From an uncultured Pelagibacteraceae bacterium (GTDB taxonomy: Bacteria; Pseudomonadota; Alphaproteobacteria; Pelagibacterales; Pelagibacteraceae), in NCBI GenBank assembly GCA_902514695.1, contig CABXRR010000003.1, positions 1 to 64,000 on the forward strand: 64,000 bases of DNA, written 5' to 3'. Made by a program: the position numbers and the translations under genes. The notes beneath the pieces are model-generated. The model did not search any database. It was not told the origin of the DNA and saw nothing but the letters and a program-made list of their open reading frames with translations. This document shows, in pieces, positions 1 to 7,768 of this stretch. Within the stretch, counting starts at the first letter, position 1. Every line of letters starts with the position of its first letter.

Positions 1-1
1 A

Positions 2-847
2 AAAGATTATGATAATACCCTAAAAGTTTGTGATGGAGCAGATTACATATTTAATTTTGCTTGTAACATGGGTGGAATGGGTTTTATTGAAAATAATAAA
101 GCTGAATGTATGTTATCAGTACTCATTAATGCTAATTTATTAAGAGCCGCAAAGGAAAATAAAAGTAAAAAATACTTCTTCTCATCAAGTGCATGTGTTT
201 ATAATGGATCAAAACAAAATCAAACTTTTATAGAAGGTCTAAAAGAAACTGATGCATATCCAGCAGATCCAGAAGATGGATATGGTTGGGAAAAACTTTT
301 TAGCGAAAGAATGTGTAGACATTTTACAGAAGATTTTGGATTAGAAACTCGAGTAGTTAGATATCATAATATTTATGGACCCTTGGGAACTTTTGATGGT
401 GGTAGAGAAAAAGCTCCAGCTGCTCTTTGTAGAAAAATTATTAATGCCAAAAAAAATAATGTTAACAAGATCGATGTTTGGGGAGATGGAGAGCAAACTA
501 GGAGTTTTTTATATATAGATGATTGTATAAAAGGAACATTAGATGTTTTTAATAGCGACTCTTCGGAAGTATATAATATAGGAAGTGAAGAGCAGGTCTC
601 AATAAATCAAATGATAAAAATGATTGAGGAAATAGCTGAATTTGAAGTTAAAAAAAATTATCAATTAGATAAACCAAAAGGAGTAAGGGGTAGATCAAGT
701 GATAATAGTTATGTTACTGAGAAAATTGGATGGAAATCTGAAAATTCATTGAAAGAAGGTTTAACAAAAACTTATAAATGGATCGAACAACAAATTAATA
801 GTGGCACTAATATAGATAAGTTTTGTAGAGGAAGTATTGAAAAATAA
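2..847 (+). CDS. GDP-mannose 3,5-epimerase-like SDR, 5' end cut by window
   Basis: This is an extended short-chain dehydrogenase of the GDP-mannose 3,5-epimerase type, which would turn GDP-D-mannose into GDP-L-galactose or GDP-L-gulose for surface sugars. The open frame runs off the left edge, so the N-terminal Rossmann GxxGxxG is missing; the first ATG at 68 is internal. Visible signatures are FACNMGGMGFI, SSACVY (catalytic Cys), YGWEK (the Tyr-x3-Lys pair) and GGREKAPAA (substrate Lys), in the same order as in plant GME. The C-terminal half has the usual SDR end (WGDGEQTRSFLYIDD). It lies at the edge of a surface-glycan island, 14 bases before a glycosyltransferase-like gene. The substrate is inferred from the family; another NDP-hexose epimerase is possible. 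Confidence 0.85.
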   Translation, partial: KDYDNTLKVCDGADYIFNFACNMGGMGFIENNKAECMLSVLINANLLRAAKENKSKKYFFSSSACVYNGSKQNQTFIEGLKETDAYPADPEDGYGWEKLFSERMCRHFTEDFGLETRVVRYHNIYGPLGTFDGGREKAPAALCRKIINAKKNNVNKIDVWGDGEQTRSFLYIDDCIKGTLDVFNSDSSEVYNIGSEEQVSINQMIKMIEEIAEFEVKKNYQLDKPKGVRGRSSDNSYVTEKIGWKSENSLKEGLTKTYKWIEQQINSGTNIDKFCRGSIEK

Positions 848-861
848 CAAAAAATTTTAAA

Positions 862-1737
862 ATGAAAGCATTATGGCTTGTTTCTTTTAGACCAATAGGT
901 AAATCTAAAATAAATGATTTTTTTCAAAGTATTTTTGTAGATTCAATTAAAAGTTTAAAATTTAATATTACATTTAGTTTAACTCAATTTGATGAACCTA
1001 ATGTTCAAGAGTTTATCAGGGAAAAAAATATTAATAATAAATTTGTTAATATCCCAAAAAAAGAACTGCCAGAAGGAAAAAAATATTCTAATAAACTTAT
1101 GCTCGATAATGCATTAAATCAATTTATTGATGAAGGTGATTACCAATACCTAATATTTTCAACCGCTGACATTATTGTACCTAGTAATTTGTTCAAAGTT
1201 TTATCAAAGATTAAAGAAGATAAATTTTGTGCTTTTATTTATCCCAACACCCACGTAACAAATGGAAAAATTCAAAATAATTTTTGGCCTCATTATGGAA
1301 TAGATCTTATTGTGTTTAAAATCTCAAAGGATGATGCTGCAAAATTTAAAGAAATAATAAAAAGCTATAATCAATACGATTGGGGTATCATTGAAAATTT
1401 TTATATGGCAGCTGCTGAGGCGTTGAATTTAAAGCTGTTTAATTTGTTTAAATATTTAAATGTAATAAAATTTGATAATGATTTTGAGGCTTTTGTAGAA
1501 GATAGAAATTGGCAAATTAAAGCATGGAACGAAAATCAAAAATATTTCCTTGAATTTTTAAAATACAATAAACTTAGTAAACTTTATGCTTATGGCTCAT
1601 ACTATTACTTACTTTTAAAAATTTTAAGAATAAGAGACTTAAATTTAAATTTGTTATTGTCGTATTTAATTTTTTATCCATATAATTTAACGAAAAAAGT
1701 ATTATTTAAGATTAAAGAAATTTTTAAAAAAAGTTAA
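862..1737 (+). CDS. hypothetical protein, possible GT-A-type glycosyltransferase
   Basis: The 291-residue product does not clearly match a named family. The N-terminal half resembles a GT-A nucleotide-sugar fold: a beta-strand start (MKALWLVSF), then YLIFSTADIIVPSNLF near residues 96-111, where the Asp could play the part of a DxD metal site. The C-terminal third is basic and hydrophobic, with no convincing membrane span, which suggests loose membrane attachment. It lies 14 bases after the epimerase and 9 before a polytopic membrane protein, all on one strand, so one transcript of surface-glycan genes is likely. Glycosyltransferase is an inference from fold-like pattern and neighbours; no function is certain. 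Confidence 0.55.
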   Translation: MKALWLVSFRPIGKSKINDFFQSIFVDSIKSLKFNITFSLTQFDEPNVQEFIREKNINNKFVNIPKKELPEGKKYSNKLMLDNALNQFIDEGDYQYLIFSTADIIVPSNLFKVLSKIKEDKFCAFIYPNTHVTNGKIQNNFWPHYGIDLIVFKISKDDAAKFKEIIKSYNQYDWGIIENFYMAAAEALNLKLFNLFKYLNVIKFDNDFEAFVEDRNWQIKAWNENQKYFLEFLKYNKLSKLYAYGSYYYLLLKILRIRDLNLNLLLSYLIFYPYNLTKKVLFKIKEIFKKS

Positions 1738-1746
1738 TTAATTTTT

Positions 1747-3030
1747 ATGAATAAAATCTTTAGTGAAAAAAAAATTAATACATACATATTGTCAATAAGT
1801 ATAGTTTTTTTCATAATAATTAACTTTATATATTTTATTTTAAATCTTGATGTTAATCCAAATATATATGCTTTTAATGAATTGTTTATTAATTATCAGG
1901 CAGGTTTTATAAGAAGAGGATTATTAGGTGAATTTTTTTGGCAATTGAATGACAGATTTTCAATTAATCCAAAATTTTTTTTCAGTTCCTTTTTTTTCAT
2001 TATTTATTTAGCTCAAATATTTTTATTTTTTAAATTGTTTAAAAGATACATTGTATCTAAGTCGGTTTTTATCTTAATAGCATTGTCACCATCTTTTTTA
2101 CTTTTTCATATTTATAGCCCAGATTTATACTTTCTTAAAGATAGCATTATAAAATTTGCTTTCATATTACATGCTTATATTTTTTACAATTTTTTCGTAG
2201 TAAAAAAAAATAAAGAAATATATTTGGAATATTTAAAGTTTCTTATAATTCCAATTTTATTTGCAATTATTTTAACTCATGAATATCAGGTTTTTTCTTT
2301 GAGTTTACATTTTTTGATTTCCATTGGAGCTTCTAACAAAAAAGAAGATATAAAAAGAATTTTTATTTATTACTCTCCACTAATAATTTCAATACTCCTA
2401 GTAATAGTATTTCTTGGAAATCCAGTACAATTCGAAAATCTAAGTAATATTTTAAAAGTATTTAATGTAGAATTGAATGATTACCTTGGTGGAGGAATTT
2501 ATAAGTATATTGGTAGTTTCTATAAATGGCACTTTTTTTATTTCTCTTATGATGACTTTATAAGTCTTTTTTTAAGTTTTATATTTAGTGTATTAATTTT
2601 TTATATTTTATTTCAATATTTAATTGAAAAAAAAATTATTACTTTTCAATCAAAATATCAAAACAAATATTTATTATATTTTTTTCCTATTTTGATTCCT
2701 TTCCTATTAACATCAGATCATGGAAGAAATTTAGCGTTTTTATCTTTTTACTTAATATCTTTTTATTTAGTTTTAAACCTTAACCAACCTAAATTTATTA
2801 AACAAGTGAAAGTAATTTATAAAAATATTTTAACTAAAAATTTGATTTATATCTTTATATTTTTTTTTATTTTTATGTGGAAATTAGATCAATTTGCTGG
2901 TTTTGAATTACAAGGAAAACCAAATGGTATTTTTAAAAGTTCGTTATTTGCAGAATTCATAAAATTCATCAAATTTTTATACATTTACATAGATGTAAAC
3001 ATAATTAATTTACCAGAAATAAGACTATAA
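1747..3030 (+). CDS. polytopic membrane protein of unknown function in glycan island
   Basis: The 427-residue protein has roughly 9-11 hydrophobic segments and an early non-membrane motif, NYQAGFIRRGLLGEFFW, near residues 49-65, which is the most family-specific stretch visible. Size, topology and position between a glycosyltransferase-like gene and a sugar methyltransferase would fit a polysaccharide polymerase (Wzy-like) or a GT-C type enzyme, but no catalytic signature can be assigned. Its stop codon overlaps by 6 bases the stop of the convergent methyltransferase gene, so this is the meeting point of the two halves of the island. Treat the function as unknown. Confidence 0.55.
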   Translation: MNKIFSEKKINTYILSISIVFFIIINFIYFILNLDVNPNIYAFNELFINYQAGFIRRGLLGEFFWQLNDRFSINPKFFFSSFFFIIYLAQIFLFFKLFKRYIVSKSVFILIALSPSFLLFHIYSPDLYFLKDSIIKFAFILHAYIFYNFFVVKKNKEIYLEYLKFLIIPILFAIILTHEYQVFSLSLHFLISIGASNKKEDIKRIFIYYSPLIISILLVIVFLGNPVQFENLSNILKVFNVELNDYLGGGIYKYIGSFYKWHFFYFSYDDFISLFLSFIFSVLIFYILFQYLIEKKIITFQSKYQNKYLLYFFPILIPFLLTSDHGRNLAFLSFYLISFYLVLNLNQPKFIKQVKVIYKNILTKNLIYIFIFFFIFMWKLDQFAGFELQGKPNGIFKSSLFAEFIKFIKFLYIYIDVNIINLPEIRL

Positions 3031-3954
3031 TTTTTTTCCAATAAAAAAATAATGATTTTGCTTAAAAATAAAATTACCTTTATAAAATCTATTTTTTGTT
3101 ATTCTAATATTAAATTTATTTTTAAGTTTAATTTTTAAATTATTAAAGTATTTAAGGTTATCAATATTTTCGAATTTTTCTTGGAAACAAATAAAAATAT
3201 ATTTGCTATTAGCAATTTTAAAATAAAATTTATTTCTAAATTGAATGGGTGTTTCTGATAAAGACCAATTTGCAATAAATAAATCATTTTTTTCTTTTGT
3301 ATTCTCAAGTTTAGAATTTAAAAAAAAATTTTTATTTTTTTCAAATCCAACGTTTAAATTGTTGTGGCTCAGATAGTAATATTGCAACAAATTCACATAA
3401 AAAGTATCAAAACATGTATATTTAATATTTTTATTTATTTTTGAAAAAATTCTAGCCATGCAACCATATCCACCGCCAAATTCAAAAACTTTTTTAATCC
3501 TTTTTTTAAGTTTTATTTTCAATTCATTTTCCAAAACACTTAGATGATAAACATGATTTATTTTATTTCCTGAACTTTTTAAATATAAAAAGTATCTTAT
3601 TGGGTTTCCAATACTATCTTCAACTAAAAGATTTTTATAGAAATTCCATTTTTTTGATTTTTTTAGTTCCATTAGCTCTTGATATATAAAAAATCTATTC
3701 TGTAAAAAAAACATTTTTTGAATAAAGTTTTTTCTTAAAAAATTTTTTAAATTATTATCATGCAATAAATTAATAATCTTTTTATTAAATATTTTGTGTG
3801 TTTTTTGTAAATTATTACTATTTCGTCGAATTTTTTTTATTTTAGCTAATATATATTTTCTGAGTTTAATATCTTTATTTAAAGAAATTTTTTTATTAGG
3901 ATACCACGCACTTAGACTACCTGCAAAAAATCTTAACATATTACTTATTATCAT
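3025..3954 (-). CDS. putative sugar O-methyltransferase
   Basis: The 309-residue product has a class I SAM-binding motif, FEFGGGYG, at about residues 158-165, followed by a second strand ending in an acidic residue (YTCFDTF), as expected for a Rossmann methyltransferase. The long helical N-terminal part before the SAM domain is like that of the putative sugar O-methyltransferases encoded in surface-polysaccharide clusters. It would methylate a hydroxyl on a glycan precursor in the cytoplasm. The start ATG overlaps the stop of the upstream flippase gene by 4 bases (ATGA type), indicating translational coupling. The substrate cannot be read from sequence. Confidence 0.65.
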   Translation of the reverse strand: MIISNMLRFFAGSLSAWYPNKKISLNKDIKLRKYILAKIKKIRRNSNNLQKTHKIFNKKIINLLHDNNLKNFLRKNFIQKMFFLQNRFFIYQELMELKKSKKWNFYKNLLVEDSIGNPIRYFLYLKSSGNKINHVYHLSVLENELKIKLKKRIKKVFEFGGGYGCMARIFSKINKNIKYTCFDTFYVNLLQYYYLSHNNLNVGFEKNKNFFLNSKLENTKEKNDLFIANWSLSETPIQFRNKFYFKIANSKYIFICFQEKFENIDNLKYFNNLKIKLKNKFNIRITKNRFYKGNFIFKQNHYFFIGKKL

Positions 3955-5306
3955 TTTCTAAAAAGATTTAGAATTAAAAGCAAAAGAAATATTAAATAGA
4001 GATTGATATTAAAAAAAGAGAGATAAAGCATGATTAAAAATAAAATTGAGTATAAGTAGTAGCCATTGACCTTTTGTATTTTGCGATTAAGGATATTTAA
4101 TCTTAAAAAAAATAAAATAACTTCTTTTGTTAAAATTAACAAACTTATTAATAGTAAAGAATAGTTTAAGCTTGTTAGATAATATAAAGAATATATAAAA
4201 AATGGCATCAAAAAAAACTCAATTTTAAGATTTTGATTTAAAGTTTTTGTAGCCTCAAATCTTGTAACTAATAAATGTGATGCACATGAAAAAATAACAC
4301 TAATGGAAAAAATTTTAGTTAAATTATTGATTGTTGTATTAAATGAATTTCCAAGCCAAAATTCTAAAATTAATGGGTAAAATGGAATAATCAAAAAAAT
4401 AATTACAGGAATAATCTTCATAAAAACCTGTAAAGAAAAATCTAGACTTTGATTATCAATTTTTCTTTTTGATAAATTTGGAAGAAGAAAAGCACTGAAG
4501 CTTTTAGAAATTATACTTAATTTTCCTGTCAGTTGCTGAGGTATTGAATATGTTGCAACAGCAACAGGTCCTATAAAAATTTTTATCAAATATTTATCAA
4601 ACAAATCATAAAATTGTATCAAAACACTATTTAAAGTTATCCATTTGCTGTTTTTCTTTAAATTATTAAACAAAATTTGGTTTTTTGATTTTTTTATAAG
4701 ATTATCTTTTTTTATAATTGAAAACATCATTAAGACAGATAAAAGTTTAATTATTATCGAAATTAAAATTAAATTTTCGAGTGTTAGATTGTAATTATAA
4801 GCTAGCAATATTGATGGTATAGAGATGCTTAAGCTATAAAAAAGTAAATTGAAAATACTTATGTATTTAAATTTTCGGTTACCCTGCAGTATCCCCTCTA
4901 AAGTCATAAAAAAAATTGTAATTATCGATCCAAAAAAGAAATACGAAATAATGTTAAAATATTTTGCATAATTGAAAAAAAAAGTTTCTCTAAAAAAAAA
5001 CATCAATATAAAAAATGTAAAAATAATTATTGAAATATTTGTTGTATAATTTAATGCGCAATAATTAATTTCTTCATTTTTTTTTGGGTAATTATTAATA
5101 CTGACAACTGTTGATTTTCCTATCCCAAAATTAAAATTTAATGAAATCATTAGTATAAAATGGAAAATCATATAATTACCATAACTTTCAGCTCCAGCAT
5201 AATTCAAATGAATTGGTATAGATAAGAGAGAAATGAAAATTGAAATAATACCAGGCAACGATAGAATAGCACTATTCTTTATTAACTTTTTAAATTTGAT
5301 TTTCAT
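3951..5306 (-). CDS. oligosaccharide flippase (Wzx/MATE-like)
   Basis: The 451-residue protein has about 12 hydrophobic segments spread evenly, the layout of the Wzx / polysaccharide-biosynthesis branch of the MOP exporter superfamily. The opening (KKLIKNSAILSLPGIISIFI) is typical: a short basic N-terminus, then the first helix with a Pro. The family flips undecaprenyl-linked oligosaccharide units across the inner membrane. It overlaps the GT4 gene upstream by 17 bases and the methyltransferase downstream by 4, so the three - strand genes form one tight operon. Which glycan it carries is unknown; the nearby genes suggest a methylated surface polysaccharide. Confidence 0.8.
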   Translation of the reverse strand: MKIKFKKLIKNSAILSLPGIISIFISLLSIPIHLNYAGAESYGNYMIFHFILMISLNFNFGIGKSTVVSINNYPKKNEEINYCALNYTTNISIIIFTFFILMFFFRETFFFNYAKYFNIISYFFFGSIITIFFMTLEGILQGNRKFKYISIFNLLFYSLSISIPSILLAYNYNLTLENLILISIIIKLLSVLMMFSIIKKDNLIKKSKNQILFNNLKKNSKWITLNSVLIQFYDLFDKYLIKIFIGPVAVATYSIPQQLTGKLSIISKSFSAFLLPNLSKRKIDNQSLDFSLQVFMKIIPVIIFLIIPFYPLILEFWLGNSFNTTINNLTKIFSISVIFSCASHLLVTRFEATKTLNQNLKIEFFLMPFFIYSLYYLTSLNYSLLLISLLILTKEVILFFLRLNILNRKIQKVNGYYLYSILFLIMLYLSFFNINLYLIFLLLLILNLFRK

Positions 5307-6372
5307 TAATAAACTTTTCGATTATTCTTGTCATTGAGTATTTTTCTAAATAAAATTTTTTTGATTTATTTGCTCTTTTCTTAAACTCATTATTATTTTT
5401 AATTACATTGATAATTTCTTTAATTAATTTTGTTTTTTTATCAACAATGAAAGGAGGTTTTTTAGAGACAATATCTATTCCTTCGATACCTTTTTTTGAG
5501 GAAATTACTATTGCCCCCAAACAAAGTGCTTCTAAAATTTTTATTCGCGTGCCTGAACCAAATTTTAGTGGCACACATAAACATTTTGAAAAATAAATAT
5601 ATTTATATAAATCTGCTTTTGCCACAGTTCCTTTATTAATAATCCAAGTCAATTTTTTATTAAAACCACCTCCAGTAAGCATTAGTTTTAGATTAGGGAT
5701 TTTCTTTATCAAGATAGGCATTATATAATTATTCAAATAATCAATTGCATCTTTATTGGGTTTATAAAAATAGGAACCAGTATAGATTAAATAATCTCTT
5801 TTTTCTTTTCTTATCATTTTTTCTCTATCTAAGGAAATTCCATTAGGTAATAAAATTGTATTTACATTGTATAAAGATTTTATTTTCTTTCTCTCTCTTA
5901 AAGATACTGAGGTTGATAGATCTGAATATTTTAAAACTAATTTTTCTAAATATTTTGTTAAAAAGTATATAAGAAAATTTGAATATTTTTTCCTAATTTC
6001 AGATTCAATTGAATGAGAGATATATATTATTTTCACATTTGTTTTAAAAATCTTAAAAAAAAAGATAATTATGAAACTATAAAATATCCAACTTGCACCT
6101 TCTATAATTATTAATTTCTTTTTTGTATAATTAAAATATCTGTTAATTTTAAATATAACTTCTGGCAATTTGAATATTTTGTTTATTGGAGATTCTTTTT
6201 TGATAAAGATTGTTTCAATTTTTTTATTATTTATTTTATTTAAATGTGAAATTTGAAAAATCTTTTTCTCATATGGCCAACAATCAAATCTACTATTCAC
6301 AACAGTGGATGATCCCATTGTATTTGGTTTGATAGGGAAAAAAGTGACAAAAGCAGTTTTATTTTTTTTCAT
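5290..6372 (-). CDS. glycosyltransferase family 4 type
   Basis: This is a GT-B glycosyltransferase of 360 residues. The C-terminal domain has the family signatures LPNGIS (175-180), a strand reading YLIYTGSYFYKPN, and the nucleotide-sugar segment GSGTRIKILEAL (272-283) followed by GAIVISSKKGIEGI. The Glu of the EALCLG stretch is the conserved Glu of the EX7E region. It would add a sugar to a lipid-linked acceptor at the cytoplasmic face of the inner membrane. It is the first gene of the three-gene - strand operon, reading away from the 5S gene. A terminator-like hairpin lies in its leader. Donor and acceptor are unknown. Confidence 0.8.
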   Translation of the reverse strand: MKKNKTAFVTFFPIKPNTMGSSTVVNSRFDCWPYEKKIFQISHLNKINNKKIETIFIKKESPINKIFKLPEVIFKINRYFNYTKKKLIIIEGASWIFYSFIIIFFFKIFKTNVKIIYISHSIESEIRKKYSNFLIYFLTKYLEKLVLKYSDLSTSVSLRERKKIKSLYNVNTILLPNGISLDREKMIRKEKRDYLIYTGSYFYKPNKDAIDYLNNYIMPILIKKIPNLKLMLTGGGFNKKLTWIINKGTVAKADLYKYIYFSKCLCVPLKFGSGTRIKILEALCLGAIVISSKKGIEGIDIVSKKPPFIVDKKTKLIKEIINVIKNNNEFKKRANKSKKFYLEKYSMTRIIEKFINENQI

Positions 6373-6385
6373 TTTGCTTATTAAT

Positions 6386-6411
6386 AAAAAAATAAGTTAG
6401 ATTGCTAACTT
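6386..6411 (-). terminator. terminator-like hairpin in leader of the GT4 operon
   Basis: A perfect 7-bp stem (AAGTTAG at 6394-6400 with CTAACTT at 6405-6411) closes a 4-base loop. Read on the - strand it is followed by seven T's. That is the shape of an intrinsic terminator, though the stem is AT-rich and weak. It lies 14 bases upstream of the GT4 start codon, in the untranslated leader, so it could attenuate the glycan operon or stop antisense transcription from the 5S side. Confidence 0.4.
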
Positions 6412-6472
6412 TCTTATATAAATTATGGTACAAATTTATCACACTAATTGACTTATTTTTCAAAATATTTAA

Positions 6473-6500
6473 TTGCGTTTTTTATAAAAGTTATTATAAA
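6473..6500 (+). promoter_or_regulatory. sigma-70-type promoter for 5S rRNA
   Basis: A TTGCGT (-35, 6473-6478) and a TATAAA (-10, 6495-6500) are separated by 16 bases. The expected start is close to 6507, almost exactly the mature 5S end. Since the gene to the left runs on the other strand, 5S must have its own promoter here, and this is the best candidate. Confidence 0.55.
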
Positions 6501-6505
6501 GACTT

Positions 6506-6623
6506 CGCCTGGTAATTATTGCGAAAGGGTCATACCCGATCCCATTCCGAACTCGGAAGTCAAGCCTTTCTGCGCCGATGGTACTTTATCTTAAGATATG
6601 GAAGAGTAGGACTTTGCCAGGCT
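6506..6623 (+). rRNA. rrf: 5S ribosomal RNA, without adjacent 16S/23S
   Basis: The sequence is recognisable as alphaproteobacterial 5S rRNA: the loop B/C stretch CCCGATCCCATTCCGAACTC, then GCGCCGATGGTACT and a closing GAGAGTAGG-like segment. The terminal helix pairs GCCTGG (6507-6512) with CCAGGC (6617-6622). No 16S or 23S flanks it; to the left is a glycan island on the opposite strand. That agrees with the known Pelagibacter layout in which HVR2 separates 23S from 5S. The first codon of an epimerase gene follows only about 10 bases after the mature 3' end. Confidence 0.95.
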
Positions 6624-6633
6624 AAATTCTAAA

Positions 6634-7512
6634 ATGAAAAATCTTATAATTGTAACTGGTGGATCAGGATTTGTAGGATCAAATTTAATCAAGCTTCTCT
6701 TAAAAAAAACAAATAAAAAAATAATTAGTATAGATAATTATTCATCTGGATCAAAAAAAAATCATGTAAAAAGTTCAAGAGTTAAATATATATCGAGTGA
6801 TACCTCAGAAATTGAAAAAAAATTAATAAAATTTAAAAACAAGATTCATTCATTATTTCATTTTGGTGAGTTTGCCAGGATCTTTAAAAGCTTTGAAAAA
6901 TTTGATGAATGTTTGAAATCTAATTTAATAGGTACAAATGCTGTTTTTAAATTTTGTTTAGAAAATAAGATTAAATTAATTTACTCTGCCACATCTGCAA
7001 CCTTAGGGAATAATGGTAAAGATGAAAATTTATCTCCATATGCTTTTACAAAATCAAAAAATTTAGAGTTATTAGAGAATTTAAAAAAGTGGTTTAATTT
7101 TAAATATGAGGTAATTTATTTTTATAATGTATATGGACCAGGACAAATCAAAAAGGGTTCAATGGCAACTGTAATAGGTATTTTTGAGGATCAATTTGTG
7201 AATAAGAAACCATTAACAGTTGTAAAACCTGGTAATCAATCTAGAAGATTTACTCATATTCATGACACAGTAAACATTTGTTATGAAGCATGGAAAAAAA
7301 ATAAATGTTCTCATTATTCTATAACTCACAGAAAATCTTACTCAATTATTGAAGTGGCAAAAATGTTTAAAAGAAAGATAGTTTTTTTGAAAAAAAGACG
7401 AGGAGAGCGGTATGCCTCAGCTTTAACAAAGATATCATTGAATAATAGGGTATTTCGAAGATATGGAAAAATAAATTTGAAAGATTACGTATCTTCGTTT
7501 ATTAAGAGTTAA
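6634..7512 (+). CDS. NAD-dependent sugar epimerase/dehydratase (SDR)
   Basis: This extended SDR of 292 residues has the NAD-binding motif VTGGSGFVGSNL at 8-19, SATSATLG with the Ser/Thr position, and YAFTK (Tyr-x3-Lys) around residue 134. FYNVYGPGQ and RRFTHIHDT are further typical extended-SDR segments. It likely makes or modifies an NDP-sugar, as UDP-glucose 4-epimerase relatives do; the substrate is unknown. The reading frame begins right at the first beta strand, so no later start is possible, and it lies about 10 bases after 5S. It therefore seems to depend on transcription through 5S. rpmJ follows after 6 bases. Confidence 0.8.
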   Translation: MKNLIIVTGGSGFVGSNLIKLLLKKTNKKIISIDNYSSGSKKNHVKSSRVKYISSDTSEIEKKLIKFKNKIHSLFHFGEFARIFKSFEKFDECLKSNLIGTNAVFKFCLENKIKLIYSATSATLGNNGKDENLSPYAFTKSKNLELLENLKKWFNFKYEVIYFYNVYGPGQIKKGSMATVIGIFEDQFVNKKPLTVVKPGNQSRRFTHIHDTVNICYEAWKKNKCSHYSITHRKSYSIIEVAKMFKRKIVFLKKRRGERYASALTKISLNNRVFRRYGKINLKDYVSSFIKS

Positions 7513-7518
7513 AATTTT

Positions 7519-7644
7519 ATGAAAATTAAAAGTTCACTTAAATCTATAAAAAAAAGAGACTTAAACTCTAAATTGGTAAGAAGAAGAGGTAGAGTTTATA
7601 TTATTAATAAAACTAATCCAAAATTTAAAGCAAGACAGAAGTAA
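7519..7644 (+). CDS. rpmJ: 50S ribosomal protein bL36
   Basis: This small gene encodes 41 residues starting MKIKSSLKS and ending NPKFKARQK, the alphaproteobacterial bL36 type that lacks the zinc-binding cysteines. [16 protein letters not shown] is the conserved core. bL36 sits in the large subunit near the base of the stalk and 23S domain VI. It lies 6 bases after the epimerase and 4 before the cox subunit IV gene, so it probably shares their transcript. No ribosomal-protein operon surrounds it. Confidence 0.95.
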   Translation: MKIKSSLKSIKKRDLNSKLVRRRGRVYIINKTNPKFKARQK

Positions 7645-7648
7645 TTTT

Positions 7649-7759
7649 ATGGATAATGAAAACCATAAAAAGACTTGGAATAATTTTACAAAGTTTGTAC
7701 TGTGGGGAACTGTCGCTGTTGTATTGGTTTTAATTCTAATGGCAATATTCCTGTTGTAA
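7649..7759 (+). CDS. aa3-type cytochrome c oxidase subunit IV-like
   Basis: The 36-residue product starts MDNENHKKTWNNFTKF and has one hydrophobic helix to its end. A polar N-terminus with a Trp-x2-Phe-x2-Phe pattern before a single span matches the bacterial aa3 oxidase subunit IV family (COX4_pro_2). That subunit packs against the oxidase core and is dispensable for catalysis in the studied enzymes. In many alphaproteobacteria this gene lies next to pntA, as here (9 bases upstream of pntAA). The assignment rests on length, the pattern and this neighbourhood. Confidence 0.75.
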   Translation: MDNENHKKTWNNFTKFVLWGTVAVVLVLILMAIFLL

Positions 7760-7768
7760 GGTTATTAG

